Shown: piece after piece, positions 23,050 through 32,987 of the stretch | How the letters are laid out: each line of letters opens with the position of its first letter | Numbering within the stretch: position 1 is the first letter of the stretch | Assembly: GCA_009760885.1 (NCBI GenBank) | Contig: CM019714.1 | Span: 6,396,812 to 6,460,811 of the forward strand | Origin: Achatina immaculata | Taxonomy: Eukaryota; Mollusca; Gastropoda; Stylommatophora; Achatinidae | Length of the DNA stretch: 64,000 nucleotides | Reading direction: 5' to 3' | Notes under the pieces: model-generated | Told to the model about the DNA's origin: nothing | The model's database searches: none | What the model saw: only the letters and a program-made list of their open reading frames with translations | Translations under genes and position numbers: made by a program

Positions 23050-23251
23050 CACCAAACTTGTGTGAACTCACTTGCTGTGACATGAGAACAAACCTGTGTG
23101 AACTCACCTGGTGTGACATGAGAACAAACCTGTGTGAACTCACCTGCTGTGACATGAGAACAAACCTGTGTGAACTCACCTGCTGTGACATGAGAACAAA
23201 CCTGTTTGAACTCACCTGCTGTGATATGAGAACAAACCTGTGTGAACTCAC
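23050..23251 (-). repeat. 36-bp array of exon end plus splice donor
   Basis: On the minus strand each unit contains GTTCTCATGTCACAGCAG followed by GTGAGTTCACACAGGTTT. The first part equals the last 18 bp of the 23252-23377 exon. Counting the true one, there are six donor-like sites 36 bp apart. The fifth ends CACCAG and the most distal ends CAGCAA. The unit is 12 codons and stays open ([12 protein letters not shown]). Confidence 0.92.
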
Positions 23252-23377
23252 CTGCTGTGACATGAGAACAGCCATGTTGACAAGCGCTGTAGCCACAGAT
23301 GGGTGACTGGACCCAAATGTTTTCTCTCTTATCTCAACAGCCTGTCTGTACAGCGGCTCCGCCTTGTCATATTTACC
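23252..23377 (-). CDS. NPHP3: NPHP3 TPR exon ([10 protein letters not shown])
   Basis: A 42-codon exon, exactly one TPR, reads [40 protein letters not shown] and QQ. The acceptor is GAATGTACAG and the donor is GTGAGT. It matches the NPHP3 repeat with [20 protein letters not shown]. The last 22 bp plus the donor recur downstream at 36-bp spacing (23060-23250), keeping the frame open. Confidence 0.9.
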
Positions 23378-23694
23378 CTGTACATTCACAAGAAATTTAT
23401 TTGCTAAATGGTACGGTTGAATGTGATGATGCGACACTGTATGTGACACAGAGCGTTGATTCTATATGAGACATGTTAACTGATGACTAAATGTGACTTT
23501 TGTTAAATGACATCACTAAATGTGACAATGTGTAGTGGATGGTATCACTGAATGTGACTGTATTCTCTGGGCTGTGAGCACACTTATCACTTGAACAACT
23601 AAGGGCCAACAACAGCAGCAATGCAAAATGTTTGGTTCATCTTTTCCAACTTACGAACAACGATTCAGTTCTAAATTTGGGAAACCATCCTAGC

Positions 23695-24515
23695 CATCCT
23701 AGTGTATGTTGACTAAATGATAGAACCATGTTTTCACTGTGTATGTTGACTAAATGATAGAACCATGTTTTCACTGTGTATGTTGACTAAATGATAGAAC
23801 CATGTCTTCACTGTGTATGTTGACTAAATGATAGAACCATGTCTTCACTGTGTATGTTGACTAAATGATAGAACCATGTTTTCACTGTGTATGTTGACTA
23901 AATGATAGAACCATGTCTTCACTGTGTATGTTGACTAAATGATAGAACCATGTTTTCACTGTGTATGTTGACTAAATGATAGAACCATGTTTTCACTGTG
24001 TATGTTGACTAAATGATAGAACCATGTCTTCACTGTGTATGTTGACTAAATGATAGAACCATGTCTTCACTGTGTATGTTGACTAAATGATAGAACCATG
24101 TCTTCACTGTGTAGTTGACTAAATGATAGAACCATGTCTTCACTGTGTAGTTGACTAAATGATAGAACCATGTCTTCACTGTGTATGTTGACTAAATGAT
24201 AGAACCATGTCTTCACTGTGTATGTTGACTAAATGATAGAACCATGTCTTCACTGTGTATGTTGACTAAATGATAGAACCATGTCTTCACTGTGTATGTT
24301 GACTAAATGATAGAACCATGTCTTCACTGTGTATGTTGACTAAATGATAGAACCATGTCTTCACTGTGTATGTTGACTAAATGATAGAACCATGTCTTCA
24401 CTGTGTATGTTGACTAAATGATAGAATCATGTCTTCACTGTGTATGTTGACTAAATGACAGCATCATGTCTTCACTGTGTATGTTCACTAAATGATAGCA
24501 CCATGTTTTCACTGT
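23695..24515. repeat. Minisatellite, 37-bp unit, about 22 copies
   Basis: GTATGTTGACTAAATGATAG plus AACCATGTCTTCACTGT repeats head to tail. Two adjacent units are shortened by 2 bp. Confidence 0.95.
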
Positions 24516-24869
24516 GTATGTTCACTATTTGATGATTATGCTTACACAAAAATGTTTCCAAGTGAATGTTCACTTCTACATTCAGAATGTGAACTAAATC
24601 CTGATTGTATCCTGCAAGAAAAATGGTGTCAATCATTTAGATATATCTCACAAGCAGAGAACTGTAAGAAAGTTTCACGACCTGTCTGATGGAATTCATT
24701 CAGGACACATTTTTCTTTTTGCCATTTCTGTCCCCAATTTTCCAGGCTGAGAGATTCTCTCATGTGACCTCTCTCATCATTAATTTGTGTGTGTCTGTGA
24801 GTGCTATATCTTCTGTTATGTGACTGATAATGTTGTGTTTGTAAGACAGAAAGAGAGAGAATTCTTTAA

Positions 24870-25296
24870 TTATGTCTGTAGAGACTGGCCAAGTTGACTG
24901 ATCAGACTGTGTATGAGAGAGTGAGTGAGAATCTTATACCTACTGTTTGTAGAATCTGTTCAAGTTGACTGTGCTTGTAAGAGAGAGAGAGAGTGAGAGA
25001 GAGAGAGAGAGAGAGAGTGAGACACAGAGTGTACTATACCTGCTGTTTGTAAAGTCTGTTCAAGTTGACTGATAATACTGTGCTTGTAAGAGAGAGTAAG
25101 AGAGAGAGAGATAGAGAGAGTGAGAGAAAGAGTGAGAGAGAGAGAGTGAGAGAGAGAGAGAGTAAGAGAGAGAGAGAGAGAGATAGAGAGAGTGAGAGTG
25201 AGAGAAAGAGAGAGAGAGATAGAGAGAGTGAGAGTGAGAGAAAGAGTGAGAGAGAGAGTGAGAGAGAGAGTGAGAGAAAGAGAGAGAGAGAGTAGA

Positions 25297-25335
<39 letters not shown>

Positions 25336-25478
25336 AGAGAGTGTACTATACCTGCTGTTTGTAGAGTCTGGCCAAGTGGTTGATAATACTGTGCTTGTAA
25401 CAGAGTGAGAGATAGAGAGAGTGAGAGAAAGAGTGAGAGAGAGAGAGAGAGAGTAAGAGAGAGAGTGAGAGAGAGAGT

Positions 25479-25522
<44 letters not shown>

Positions 25523-25780
25523 GAGAGAGAGACACAGAGAGTGTACTATACCTGCTGTTTGTAGAGTCTGGCCAAGTGGTTGATAATACTGTGCTTGTAA
25601 CAGAGTGAGTGAGAGAGAGAGAGAGAGACACACAGAGAGTGTACTATACCTGCTGTTTGTAGAGTCTGGCCAAGTTGATTGATAATACTGTGCTTGTAAG
25701 AGAGAGAGAGAGAGAGAGACACAGAGAGTGTACTATACTTGCTGTTTGTAGAGTCTGGCCAAGTGGTTGATAATACTGTG

Positions 25781-25814
<34 letters not shown>

Positions 25815-25872
25815 AGAAAGTGTACTATACCTGCTGTTTGTAAAGTCTGTTCAAGTGGTTGATAATACTGTG

Positions 25873-25911
<39 letters not shown>

Positions 25912-26061
25912 GACACAGAGAGTGTACTATACCTGCTGTTTGTAGAGTCTGGCCAAGTGGTTGATAATACTGTGCTTGAGAGAGAGAGAGAGAGAGAGAC
26001 ACAGAGAGTGTACTATACCTGCTGTTTGTAGAGTCTGGCCAAGTGGTTGATAATACTGTGC

Positions 26062-26102
<41 letters not shown>

Positions 26103-26214
26103 TGTACTATACCTGCTGTTTGTAGAGTCTGGCCAAGTGGTTGATAATACTGTGCTTGAGAGAGAGAGACAGAGAGAGAGAGAGTGAGACAGAGAGACAG
26201 AGAGTGTACTATAC
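24870..26214 (-). repeat. Array of exon-like cassettes separated by CT tracts
   Basis: About eleven cassettes share, on the minus strand, a long CT/CTT tract, CAAGCACAG, a 37-bp copy of the end of the 26215-26283 exon (TATTATCAACCACTTGGCCA then GACTCTACAAACAGCAG) and the donor GTATAGTACAC. The CT tracts vary from about 20 to over 200 bp. Older, diverged cassettes are at the left end. The array looks grown from the exon's 3' end and donor. Confidence 0.9.
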
Positions 26215-26283
26215 CTGCTGTTTGTAGAGTCTGGCCAAGTGGTTGATAATACTAGCAACACCAGGGCTCTCAAAATTTTGATG
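26215..26283 (-). CDS. NPHP3: NPHP3 TPR exon (IINHLARLYKQQ)
   Basis: A 23-codon exon in phase 0 encodes HQNFESPGVASIINHLARLY and then KQQ. The acceptor is TTTTTTCCAG and the donor is GTATAG. It supplies helix A of the TPR completed by the next exon (LARLYKQQ joined to [10 protein letters not shown]). Its last 37 bp, with the donor, occur about ten more times downstream, each preceded by a CT tract (24870-26214). Confidence 0.85.
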
Positions 26284-26531
26284 CTGGAAAAAAATAAGAA
26301 AATTTAGTCAGCACATTATGAGAACTGCTGGAAACTGGCTCACCTTGTCAATTAAACTTAAACTGGATACACCGACTTTACTGGCCCCCCTCCCCTTTTC
26401 TTTTTACTTGTTGCAGAAATTTTTCTTTAATATCAAACACTGAAACTTCTGATCTCAGTTCTGCACTTCTGTGTCTACCCAGAGCGAAGGAAAACTGCTG
26501 CTAAACAAGCAGATGCAATGTCAGTGTTTAC

Positions 26532-26703
26532 CTTCAACCGGATCTTCAACGCCCGGTCATAAAGTGGTTCAGCCTTGTCATAGAGCTTCTTGTCGTTGTA
26601 CAGTGCAGCCAGGTTGTTGAGAGATGAGGCCACATCTAGGTGGTCCACACCGAGAATAGACTCCCGCATTTCTAGAGAACGCTTGAAGAAGGACTCGGCA
26701 ACA
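26532..26703 (-). CDS. NPHP3: NPHP3 TPR exon (KRSLEMRES)
   Basis: The 172-bp exon encodes [40 protein letters not shown] and [17 protein letters not shown]: one whole TPR and the start of the next. The acceptor is GTTTTAG and the donor is GTAAAC, ending in phase 0. The similarity to the NPHP3 block [17 protein letters not shown] is strong. A 42-bp array (26740-26945) lies in the upstream intron about 35 bp from the acceptor. Confidence 0.9.
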
Positions 26704-26729
26704 CTAAAACGAAATGTACGTAGTTTCTT

Positions 26730-26950
26730 TACCAGTAGGAACATGATGCTCAGTTTATATGGAGGAGAATCAGTCAGTAGGAACATGATGCTCAGTTTAT
26801 ATGGAGGAGAATCAGCCAGTAGGCAAATGATGATCAGTTTATAGGGAGGAGAATCAGCCAGTAGGCAAATGATGATCAGTTTATAGGGAGGAGAATCAGC
26901 CAGTAGGCAAATGATGATCAGTTTATAGGGAGGAGAATCAGCCAGTAGTG
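26730..26950. repeat. Minisatellite, 42-bp unit, five copies
   Basis: AGTAGGCAAATGATGATCAG plus TTTATAGGGAGGAGAATCAG plus CC repeats five times in the intron, starting about 35 bp upstream (on the minus strand) of the acceptor of the 26532-26703 exon. Confidence 0.92.
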
Positions 26951-27179
26951 ATTTTGGTTCAGCATATGAGTATTTTGTAAAGATTAAATCTTGCAGTAAT
27001 ATAAGGTAAGAACAAAAATTCACTCACACAAACATTTACCTCCAACTGATGTTTGTAAAGTATGTTTCATTTCACATTTGAAAAAAGTATAAAGTACCAA
27101 ATGTTGCACTGAGAAAACCAGTATTTCATGCAAGCTAAAAGACAGGTAATGTCAAAAACTTCTTGCACCACCACTGTAT

Positions 27180-27345
27180 ATTTTGTTCTGTTAATATGTG
27201 AACAGATCAATGTGTTCTCATGTGAATGGATTAGTATGTTGATACATGTGAATAGATCACTGTGTTGTCATGTAAATAGATCACTGTGTTGATATATGTG
27301 AATAGATCAGTGTGTTAAGATACGAACAGATCAGTGTGTTACCAA
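27180..27345. repeat. Degenerate 25-30-bp repeat
   Basis: Units of ATGTGAATAGATCAGTGTGT occur about six times with indels. Confidence 0.75.
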
Positions 27346-27368
27346 GAGATCAGGACTAAACTGCTTAC

Positions 27369-27502
27369 TCGGCATTATTCTGGAGATAATATAAAACTCC
27401 CAACTCGTTCAGAGACCGTGCTAGGTCTGATGAATCTGGTCCCATTACTAATTCCTCAAGCTGAAGAGCTCTTCGTTGCAAAGATTCAACCCCCGTATCG
27501 CC
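27369..27502 (-). CDS. NPHP3: NPHP3 exon (RRALQLEEL...[13 protein letters not shown])
   Basis: A 134-bp exon encodes [40 protein letters not shown] and QNNA, and its last two bases make GAT with the next exon. RRALQLEEL, then [17 protein letters not shown], is a hallmark of NPHP3. The acceptor is TTATTTTGCAG and the donor is GTAAGC. It starts in phase 0, which does not fit the 2-nt overhang of the exon at 29677. Confidence 0.9.
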
Positions 27503-27689
27503 CTGCAAAATAAGGTGATACAGTAACAAAACAAACATTTACATATTAATCACCAGCATATCACATCATTAACTACACCGCGCTGGCAGTCGATAAACCT
27601 CCATGCTGCATCATCATCATTATACTCTTATAAACATATACATATATAAAGAGATATGCATACAAGTAATGACTTCTTCAATCAATGAA

Positions 27690-27985
27690 TAACTTATGCT
27701 GTCTACCTTAACACAGCTTATGCTGTCTACCTTAACATAACTTGTGCTGTCTACCTTAACATAGATTGTGCTGTCTACCTTAACATAGATTGTGCTGTCT
27801 ACATTAACATAGCTTGTACTGTCTACCTTAAAATAACTTGTGCTGTCTACATTAACATAACTCATGCTGTCTACCTTAACATAACTTGCACTGTCTACAT
27901 TAACATAACTTATGCCGTCTACCTTAACATAACTTGTCCTGTCTGCCTTAACATAACTTATGCTGTCTACCTTGACAGTTTAGTA
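27690..27985. repeat. Minisatellite, about 27-bp unit
   Basis: CTTGTGCTGTCTACCTTAAC plus ATAA repeats about eleven times in the intron from which one expected NPHP3 exon is missing. Confidence 0.9.
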
Positions 27986-28434
27986 TATGCCATCTAACTG
28001 GATATGATAGGAGTTGTCAGTGAACAATTTCCTAGACAAAAGGCAACAACTTATCCTGCTGCCATCATCCTCCAATTGATTCAGCTGTAAAAATGAGTAC
28101 TCAGCAAATTGTGTTAAAGAAAATTTTCCTCCAAAAAACAGAAGACATGCACAATGAGGAACACTGGATTACACTGCCCATACAGGTGTCAGTGGTATGT
28201 GTCCATGTTCAGCCAATAGTGATGGAAAACTGGATATCACATGTGATTCAGTTCTATGAACATGGAACTGAATCATAGTGGGAAAGGGAAAAACTAGATG
28301 AGAATCTGGACTGTCAGATATTCTCATGATAATCATAAACAATATAAAAATATCCATAATCAACAGATCAGAAAGTAAGGAGAAAATGCTGTGGAGAAGA
28401 AAGTAAAGATTCAAGATATTTCTCTTTCACAAGT

Positions 28435-29140
28435 GAGATGTCTCAGGCAAAATGTAAAGAGAAGAGAAGCTCACAGAAAACAGATGATCAGGCAAAATGT
28501 AAAGAGAAGAGAAGCTCACAGAAAACAGATGATCAGGCAAAATGTAAAGAGAAGAGACGCTCACAGAAAACAGATGATCAGGCAAAATGTAAAGAGAAGA
28601 GAAGCTCACAGAAAACAGATGATCAGGCAAAATGTAAAGAGAAGAGAAGCTCACAGAAAGCAGAAGATCAGGCAAAATGTAAAGGGAAGAGAAACTCACA
28701 GAAAAAAGATGATCAGCCAAAATAGGGAAGCTCACAGAAAACAGATGATCAGGCAAAATATAGAAACTCACAGAAAAAAGATGATCAGGCAAAATAGAGA
28801 AGCTCACAGAAAACAGATGATCAGGCAAAATGTAAAGAGATGAGAAGCTCACAGAAAACAGATGATCAGGCAAAATAGAGAAGCTCACAGAAAAAAAGAT
28901 GATCAGCAAAAATAGAGAAGCTCACAGAAAAAAGATGATCAGCCAAAATAGGGAAGCTCACAGAAAACAGATGATCAGGCAAAATAGAAAAGCTCACAGA
29001 AAACAGATGATCAGGCAAAATAGAAAAGCTCACAGAAAACAGATGATCAGGCAAAATAGAAAAGCTCACAGAAAACAGATGATCAGGCAAAACAGGGAAG
29101 CTCACAGAAAACAGATGATCAGGCAAAATGTAAAGGAGGA
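28435..29140. repeat. Minisatellite, 45-bp and 31-bp units
   Basis: The unit CAGATGATCAGGCAAAATGT plus AAAGAGAAGAGAAGCTCACA plus GAAAA occurs about seven times, then a shortened form lacking TGTAAAGAGAAGAG alternates with it. The Lys/Gln/Ser-rich plus-strand ORFs are array artefacts. Confidence 0.92.
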
Positions 29141-29214
29141 TTAGATGTGTCTCACCTGAGGATCAGAGACGAGTGTGTGTTTGTTATGTGATAAAGCTGT
29201 TCCTGTTACAGAGC

Positions 29215-29380
29215 AGAGGGAAGAAGAGCCAGAGGAAGGCCAAGAGAAATGATACCAGACAGTCTGATGAGATGGTGTGATCACCACCTGAACTGGTGAC
29301 CTGCATAAAGGATTGGATACTATGGAGAAACATGATAGGAAAAGACAGCTAGCATGGCACCTGATGATGATGTTGTTACT
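29215..29380 (+). pseudogene. Non-LTR retrotransposon 3' stub (family C)
   Basis: It encodes the tail RRARGRPREMI and then ends near a GATGATGATG terminus. The same family lies inverted at 29970-30290. Confidence 0.65.
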
Positions 29381-29676
29381 TTTGTTTTAAATAGTGTTTA
29401 ACATTTTCTCATCACAGTTTTACTGCGGTGGCTTTGTATATGTTTAGTTTTATATACATTTATGCCCAGAAACTATTCATGTGTTAAGAAATGACTGAAC
29501 AGGCGGCTACTGCTAAGATGAAAGTAAACCTAAGATGGATATCCTGGAAGGTGGTCAAAGAACAATGTGACATAACTCTCAGTGTTTCTTTCAGAGAGGG
29601 CACATCTTAAAAAATACATTAAAATAACTATATCAACAAGACAACTCTTTCTGATAGAGGACAGCCAACAACTCAC

Positions 29677-29918
29677 TTATCCTGCTTCTGATAGAGGACA
29701 GCCAGAGCATCCAGTTCTGTGGCCACCATTGGATGATCTGGTCCTAGTGTGTTCTGGCAAATCTCAAGGGCATGTCTGTACAAAGTCTCTGCTGTAGAGT
29801 ACTTGCCCCACTGTGTATGAAGCCCTGCCAGGAGGTGAAGTGACCTTGCTACTAGAGGATCATCTGGGTCAAGGTCAGTTTCCCTGATCTCCAGCGACCT
29901 CTGCAGAGCTGGCAGAGC
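29677..29918 (-). CDS. NPHP3: NPHP3 exon with first two TPRs
   Basis: The exon encodes [60 protein letters not shown] and [20 protein letters not shown]. These are two 42-residue kinesin-light-chain-like TPRs, with the GPDHP and LAxLYxxQ landmarks. The acceptor is TGGTTTCAG and the donor is GATAA before GTGAGT, leaving 2 nt. The next located exon starts in phase 0, so another exon must lie between. A partial repeat of the exon end (GGCTGTCCTCTATCAGAA) lies just past the donor. Confidence 0.88.
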
Positions 29919-29969
29919 CTGAAACCACATCAAAAGTGATAAAACTAACAAACAAGTAATCAAGCTAGA

Positions 29970-30290
29970 ATCATCATCATCATCATCAAGTGCCGTGCCG
30001 ACTGGCGTTGGCTATTATGGTTCTCCAGAGTACCCGATCCTTCATGCAGGCCATCAGCTCAGTTGGTGATCTCCTCTCACATCATCCCGTCAGACTGTCC
30101 AGTATCATTTCTCTTGGTCTTCCTCTTGATCTTCTTCCTTCTATTTTGCCTGTTGTTATAATATTTTCAATGCCCCCTCCTCTTCTCATTGCATGTCCTA
30201 TGAAAGTACATTGTCTCTCTCTTATCTTTTTGACAAGGTTTTTTGTCTCTGCAGCTCTTCTCATACATTCTTCATTAGTTATTTTTGCTG
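29970..30290 (-). pseudogene. Non-LTR retrotransposon tail (family C) with ATC-repeat end
   Basis: The minus strand encodes MRRAAETKNLVKKIRERQCT, then FIGHAMRRGGG, then a GRRSRGRPREMILDSL tail, the conserved C-terminus of RT-encoding ORFs. It ends in a GAT-type simple repeat (29971-29989 as ATC on plus). It is 5'-truncated and has no catalytic part. Confidence 0.75.
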
Positions 30291-30299
30291 TCCAAGCTA

Positions 30300-31390
30300 G
30301 AATATGTTTTTTTAAAAAAATAAAGCTTCCTAAATTTTATATGATCAAATTTGTTCTGTTAAAGTTTTTAGTTACTTTTTTTATGGACCCCACCAAAATG
30401 GGAACAAGTGAAATGGAAGTAAATGAGAAAGCCATCAAGGAATTAGGATACACAAATTCACAAACCCACCAGTTGTCACAGAAGTGTAAAGATGTTGTGA
30501 TTAGTTTTTATTAGCAAATACTGCACATTACTTTGATGTCTGACAGTAAATGTTTGTGAATGCACGAATGCACATGCCAGGATGCAGGGGAGAAATGTGA
30601 CCATATACAACGGAGAAAAATGATAGCCAATGCCTTCTGGCATGACACATTCGTTATGTTATGATAAGATCATCATTCTAATTACCATATTCGATATGTG
30701 GTGTGCCGATGATAACTGCAACACTCAGGGGAGGGAACATGCTTTGATGAGAAAGCAGCTTTACAGTTTTCTGACAACATTCAAGAAAATTTTGACACAG
30801 TCGCTCTGTCAAAATCTGACCTAAATTTGTGGTTAGTTTCAATGACAAAACATCTAAGAAATTCATCAACAAACAGTTTAGAAATCAAAATCTGGGACTA
30901 AATCAACTTTCAAGTCTTCTATGGTCACAGCTAACATAATGAACTATAAATAGACAGGGATGTGACCTCAAGGCGATGGCAGCTTGTTTCTATATGGTAT
31001 AAATAAAAAGTTTTGTATGACATTGATGTAACCGATTGTAAACAATGAATAAACAATCTGAAAGTTTATTCTCATGTGATTAACAAATGAATCTAAATTC
31101 TGACAATGTTACTGCAACTCATCTTTGATAGAGGCAGACAAGTATATGGTTTGGTTTTACAAAAAGATAGAAAGAATGAGTACAGTGGGCTGGGTTGAAA
31201 GTGGCAGAAACTAAGATGGGTACCCATAAGAGAAGAACATGCAATTCAACATTTCAGCAAAGGCCTTTTCCAAGGACCACATACACAAACAATACAACAG
31301 ATAAAAATACAAAAGAAAAGCAAATGAAAAATTAAACCCCCCCCCCCCCCCACACAATATCTATTATTTCTCTATAACTTATCTGCAACA
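30300..31390. other. NPHP3 intron sequence without recognised gene
   Basis: No exon or known repeat was recognised, apart from a C16 run at about 31337-31352 that could form unusual structure on the complementary strand. Confidence 0.4.
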
Positions 31391-32766
31391 AAAATGTTAA
31401 AGTTTTCTCTGTGGTTTACTTTTCTAAAAACTGTTCTCTGTGGTTTACTTTTCTAAAAACTGTTCTCTGTGGTTTACTTTTCTAAAAACTGTTCTCTGTG
31501 GTTTACTTTTCTAAAAACTGTTCTCTGTGGTTTACTTTTCCAAAAACTGTTCTCTGTGGTTTACTTTTCTAAAAACTGTTCTCTGTGGTTTACTTTTCTA
31601 AAAACTGTTCTCTGTGGTTTACTTTTCTAAAAAATGTTCTCTGTGGTTTACTTTTCTAAAAACTGTTCTCTGTGGTTTACTTTTCTAAAAAATGTTCTCT
31701 GTGGTTTACTTTTCTAAAAACTGTTCTCTGTGGTTACTTTTCTAAAAACTGTTCTCTGTGGTTTACTTTTCTAAAAACTGTTCTCTGTGGTTTACTTTTC
31801 TAAAAACTGTTCTATGTGGTTTACTTTTCTAAAAAATGTTCTCTGTGGTTTACTTTTCTAAAAACTGTTCTCTGTGGTTTACTTTTCTAAAAAATGTTCT
31901 CTGTGGTTTACTTTTCTAAAAACTGTTCTCTGTGGTTTACTTTTCTAAAAAATGTTCTCTGTGGTTTACTTTTCTAAAAACTGTTCTCTGTGGTTTACTT
32001 TTCCAAAAACTGTTCTCTGTGGTTTACTTTTCTAAAAACTGTTCTCTGTGGTTTACTTTTCTAAAAACTGTTCTATGTGGTTTACTTTTCTAAAAAATGT
32101 TCTCTGTGGTTTACTTTTCTAAAAACTGTTCTATGTGGTTTACTTTTCTAAAAAATGTTCTCTGTGGTTTACTTTTCTAAAAACTGTTCTATGTGGTTTA
32201 CTTTTCTAAAAAATGTTCTCTGTGGTTTACTTTTCTAAAAAATGTTCTCTGTGGTTTACTTTTCTAAAAACTGTTCTATGTGGTTTACTTTTCTAAAAAA
32301 TGTTCTCTGTGGTTTACTTTTCTAAAAAATGTTCTCTGTGGTTTACTTTTCTAAAAACTGTTCTATGTGGTTTACTTTTCTAAAAACTGTTCTCTGTGGT
32401 TTACTTTTCTAAAAACTGTTCTATGTGGTTTACTTTTCTAAAAAATGTTCTCTGTGGTTTACTTTTCTAAAAACTGTTCTATGTGGTTTACTTTTCTAAA
32501 AAATGTTCTCTGGTTTACTTTTCTAAAAACTGTTCTATGTGGTTTACTTTTCTAAAAAATGTTCTCTGTGGTTTACTTTTCTAAAAACTGTTCTCTGTGG
32601 TTTACTTTTCTAAAAAATGTTCTCTGTGGTTTACTTTTCTAAAAACTGTTCTATGTGGTTTACTTTTCTAAAAAATGTTCTCTGTGGTTTACTTTTCTAA
32701 AAACTGTTCTATGTGGTTTACTTTTCTAAAAAATGTTCTCTGTGGTTTACTTTTCTAAAAACTGTT
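31390..32766. repeat. Minisatellite, 29-bp unit, about 47 copies
   Basis: CTGTTCTCTGTGGTTTACTT plus TTCTAAAAA repeats with two main variants (CTGTTCTATG and ATGTTCTCTG) that often alternate. On the minus strand each unit has AAAAGTAAACC. The array stops at a copy of the donor region of the 32835-32926 exon. Confidence 0.95.
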
Positions 32767-32834
32767 AACCCACCTGTACAAAAGAAAAACCCGTCTTTTT
32801 CTGTCACTTACTCTCTGAAAATTTGTTAACCCAC

Positions 32835-32926
32835 CTGTGGCAAAAGACCTAGATCCCTGAGGAACCGTCCCAGAGTTTCGTAAGTTTCAGCCACCCTCAG
32901 GAGACCACCATCAGAATGACCAGCAG
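32835..32926 (-). CDS. NPHP3: NPHP3 exon before the first TPR (LGRFLRDLGLL)
   Basis: The 92-bp exon encodes AGHSDGGLLRVAETYETLGR and then FLRDLGLLPQ, with acceptor TTCTGTGCAG and donor GTGGGT. LGRFLxDLGLLxQA is a conserved NPHP3 motif that joins directly to the RSLEIRET repeat in the next exon. The donor and flanking TTAAC are repeated once at about 32766-32778, and there the 29-bp array begins. Confidence 0.86.
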
Positions 32927-32987
32927 CTGCACAGAAGAAAACACAAAAGTTCTTTATGATTCCGATGCAGTTTCCAGTGTTTAACTA

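Noticed and set aside
23700..24515. Regular short repeats as a possible CRISPR array
   Set aside because: Units are contiguous with no unique spacers, there are no cas genes, and the DNA is eukaryotic.
24960..25633. Arg/Glu- and Ser/Leu-rich open frames
   Set aside because: Product of GA/CT simple repeat in any frame; not coding.
28391..29144. Lys-rich repeat frames
   Set aside because: A 45/31-bp array read in several frames; both strands open; no other support.
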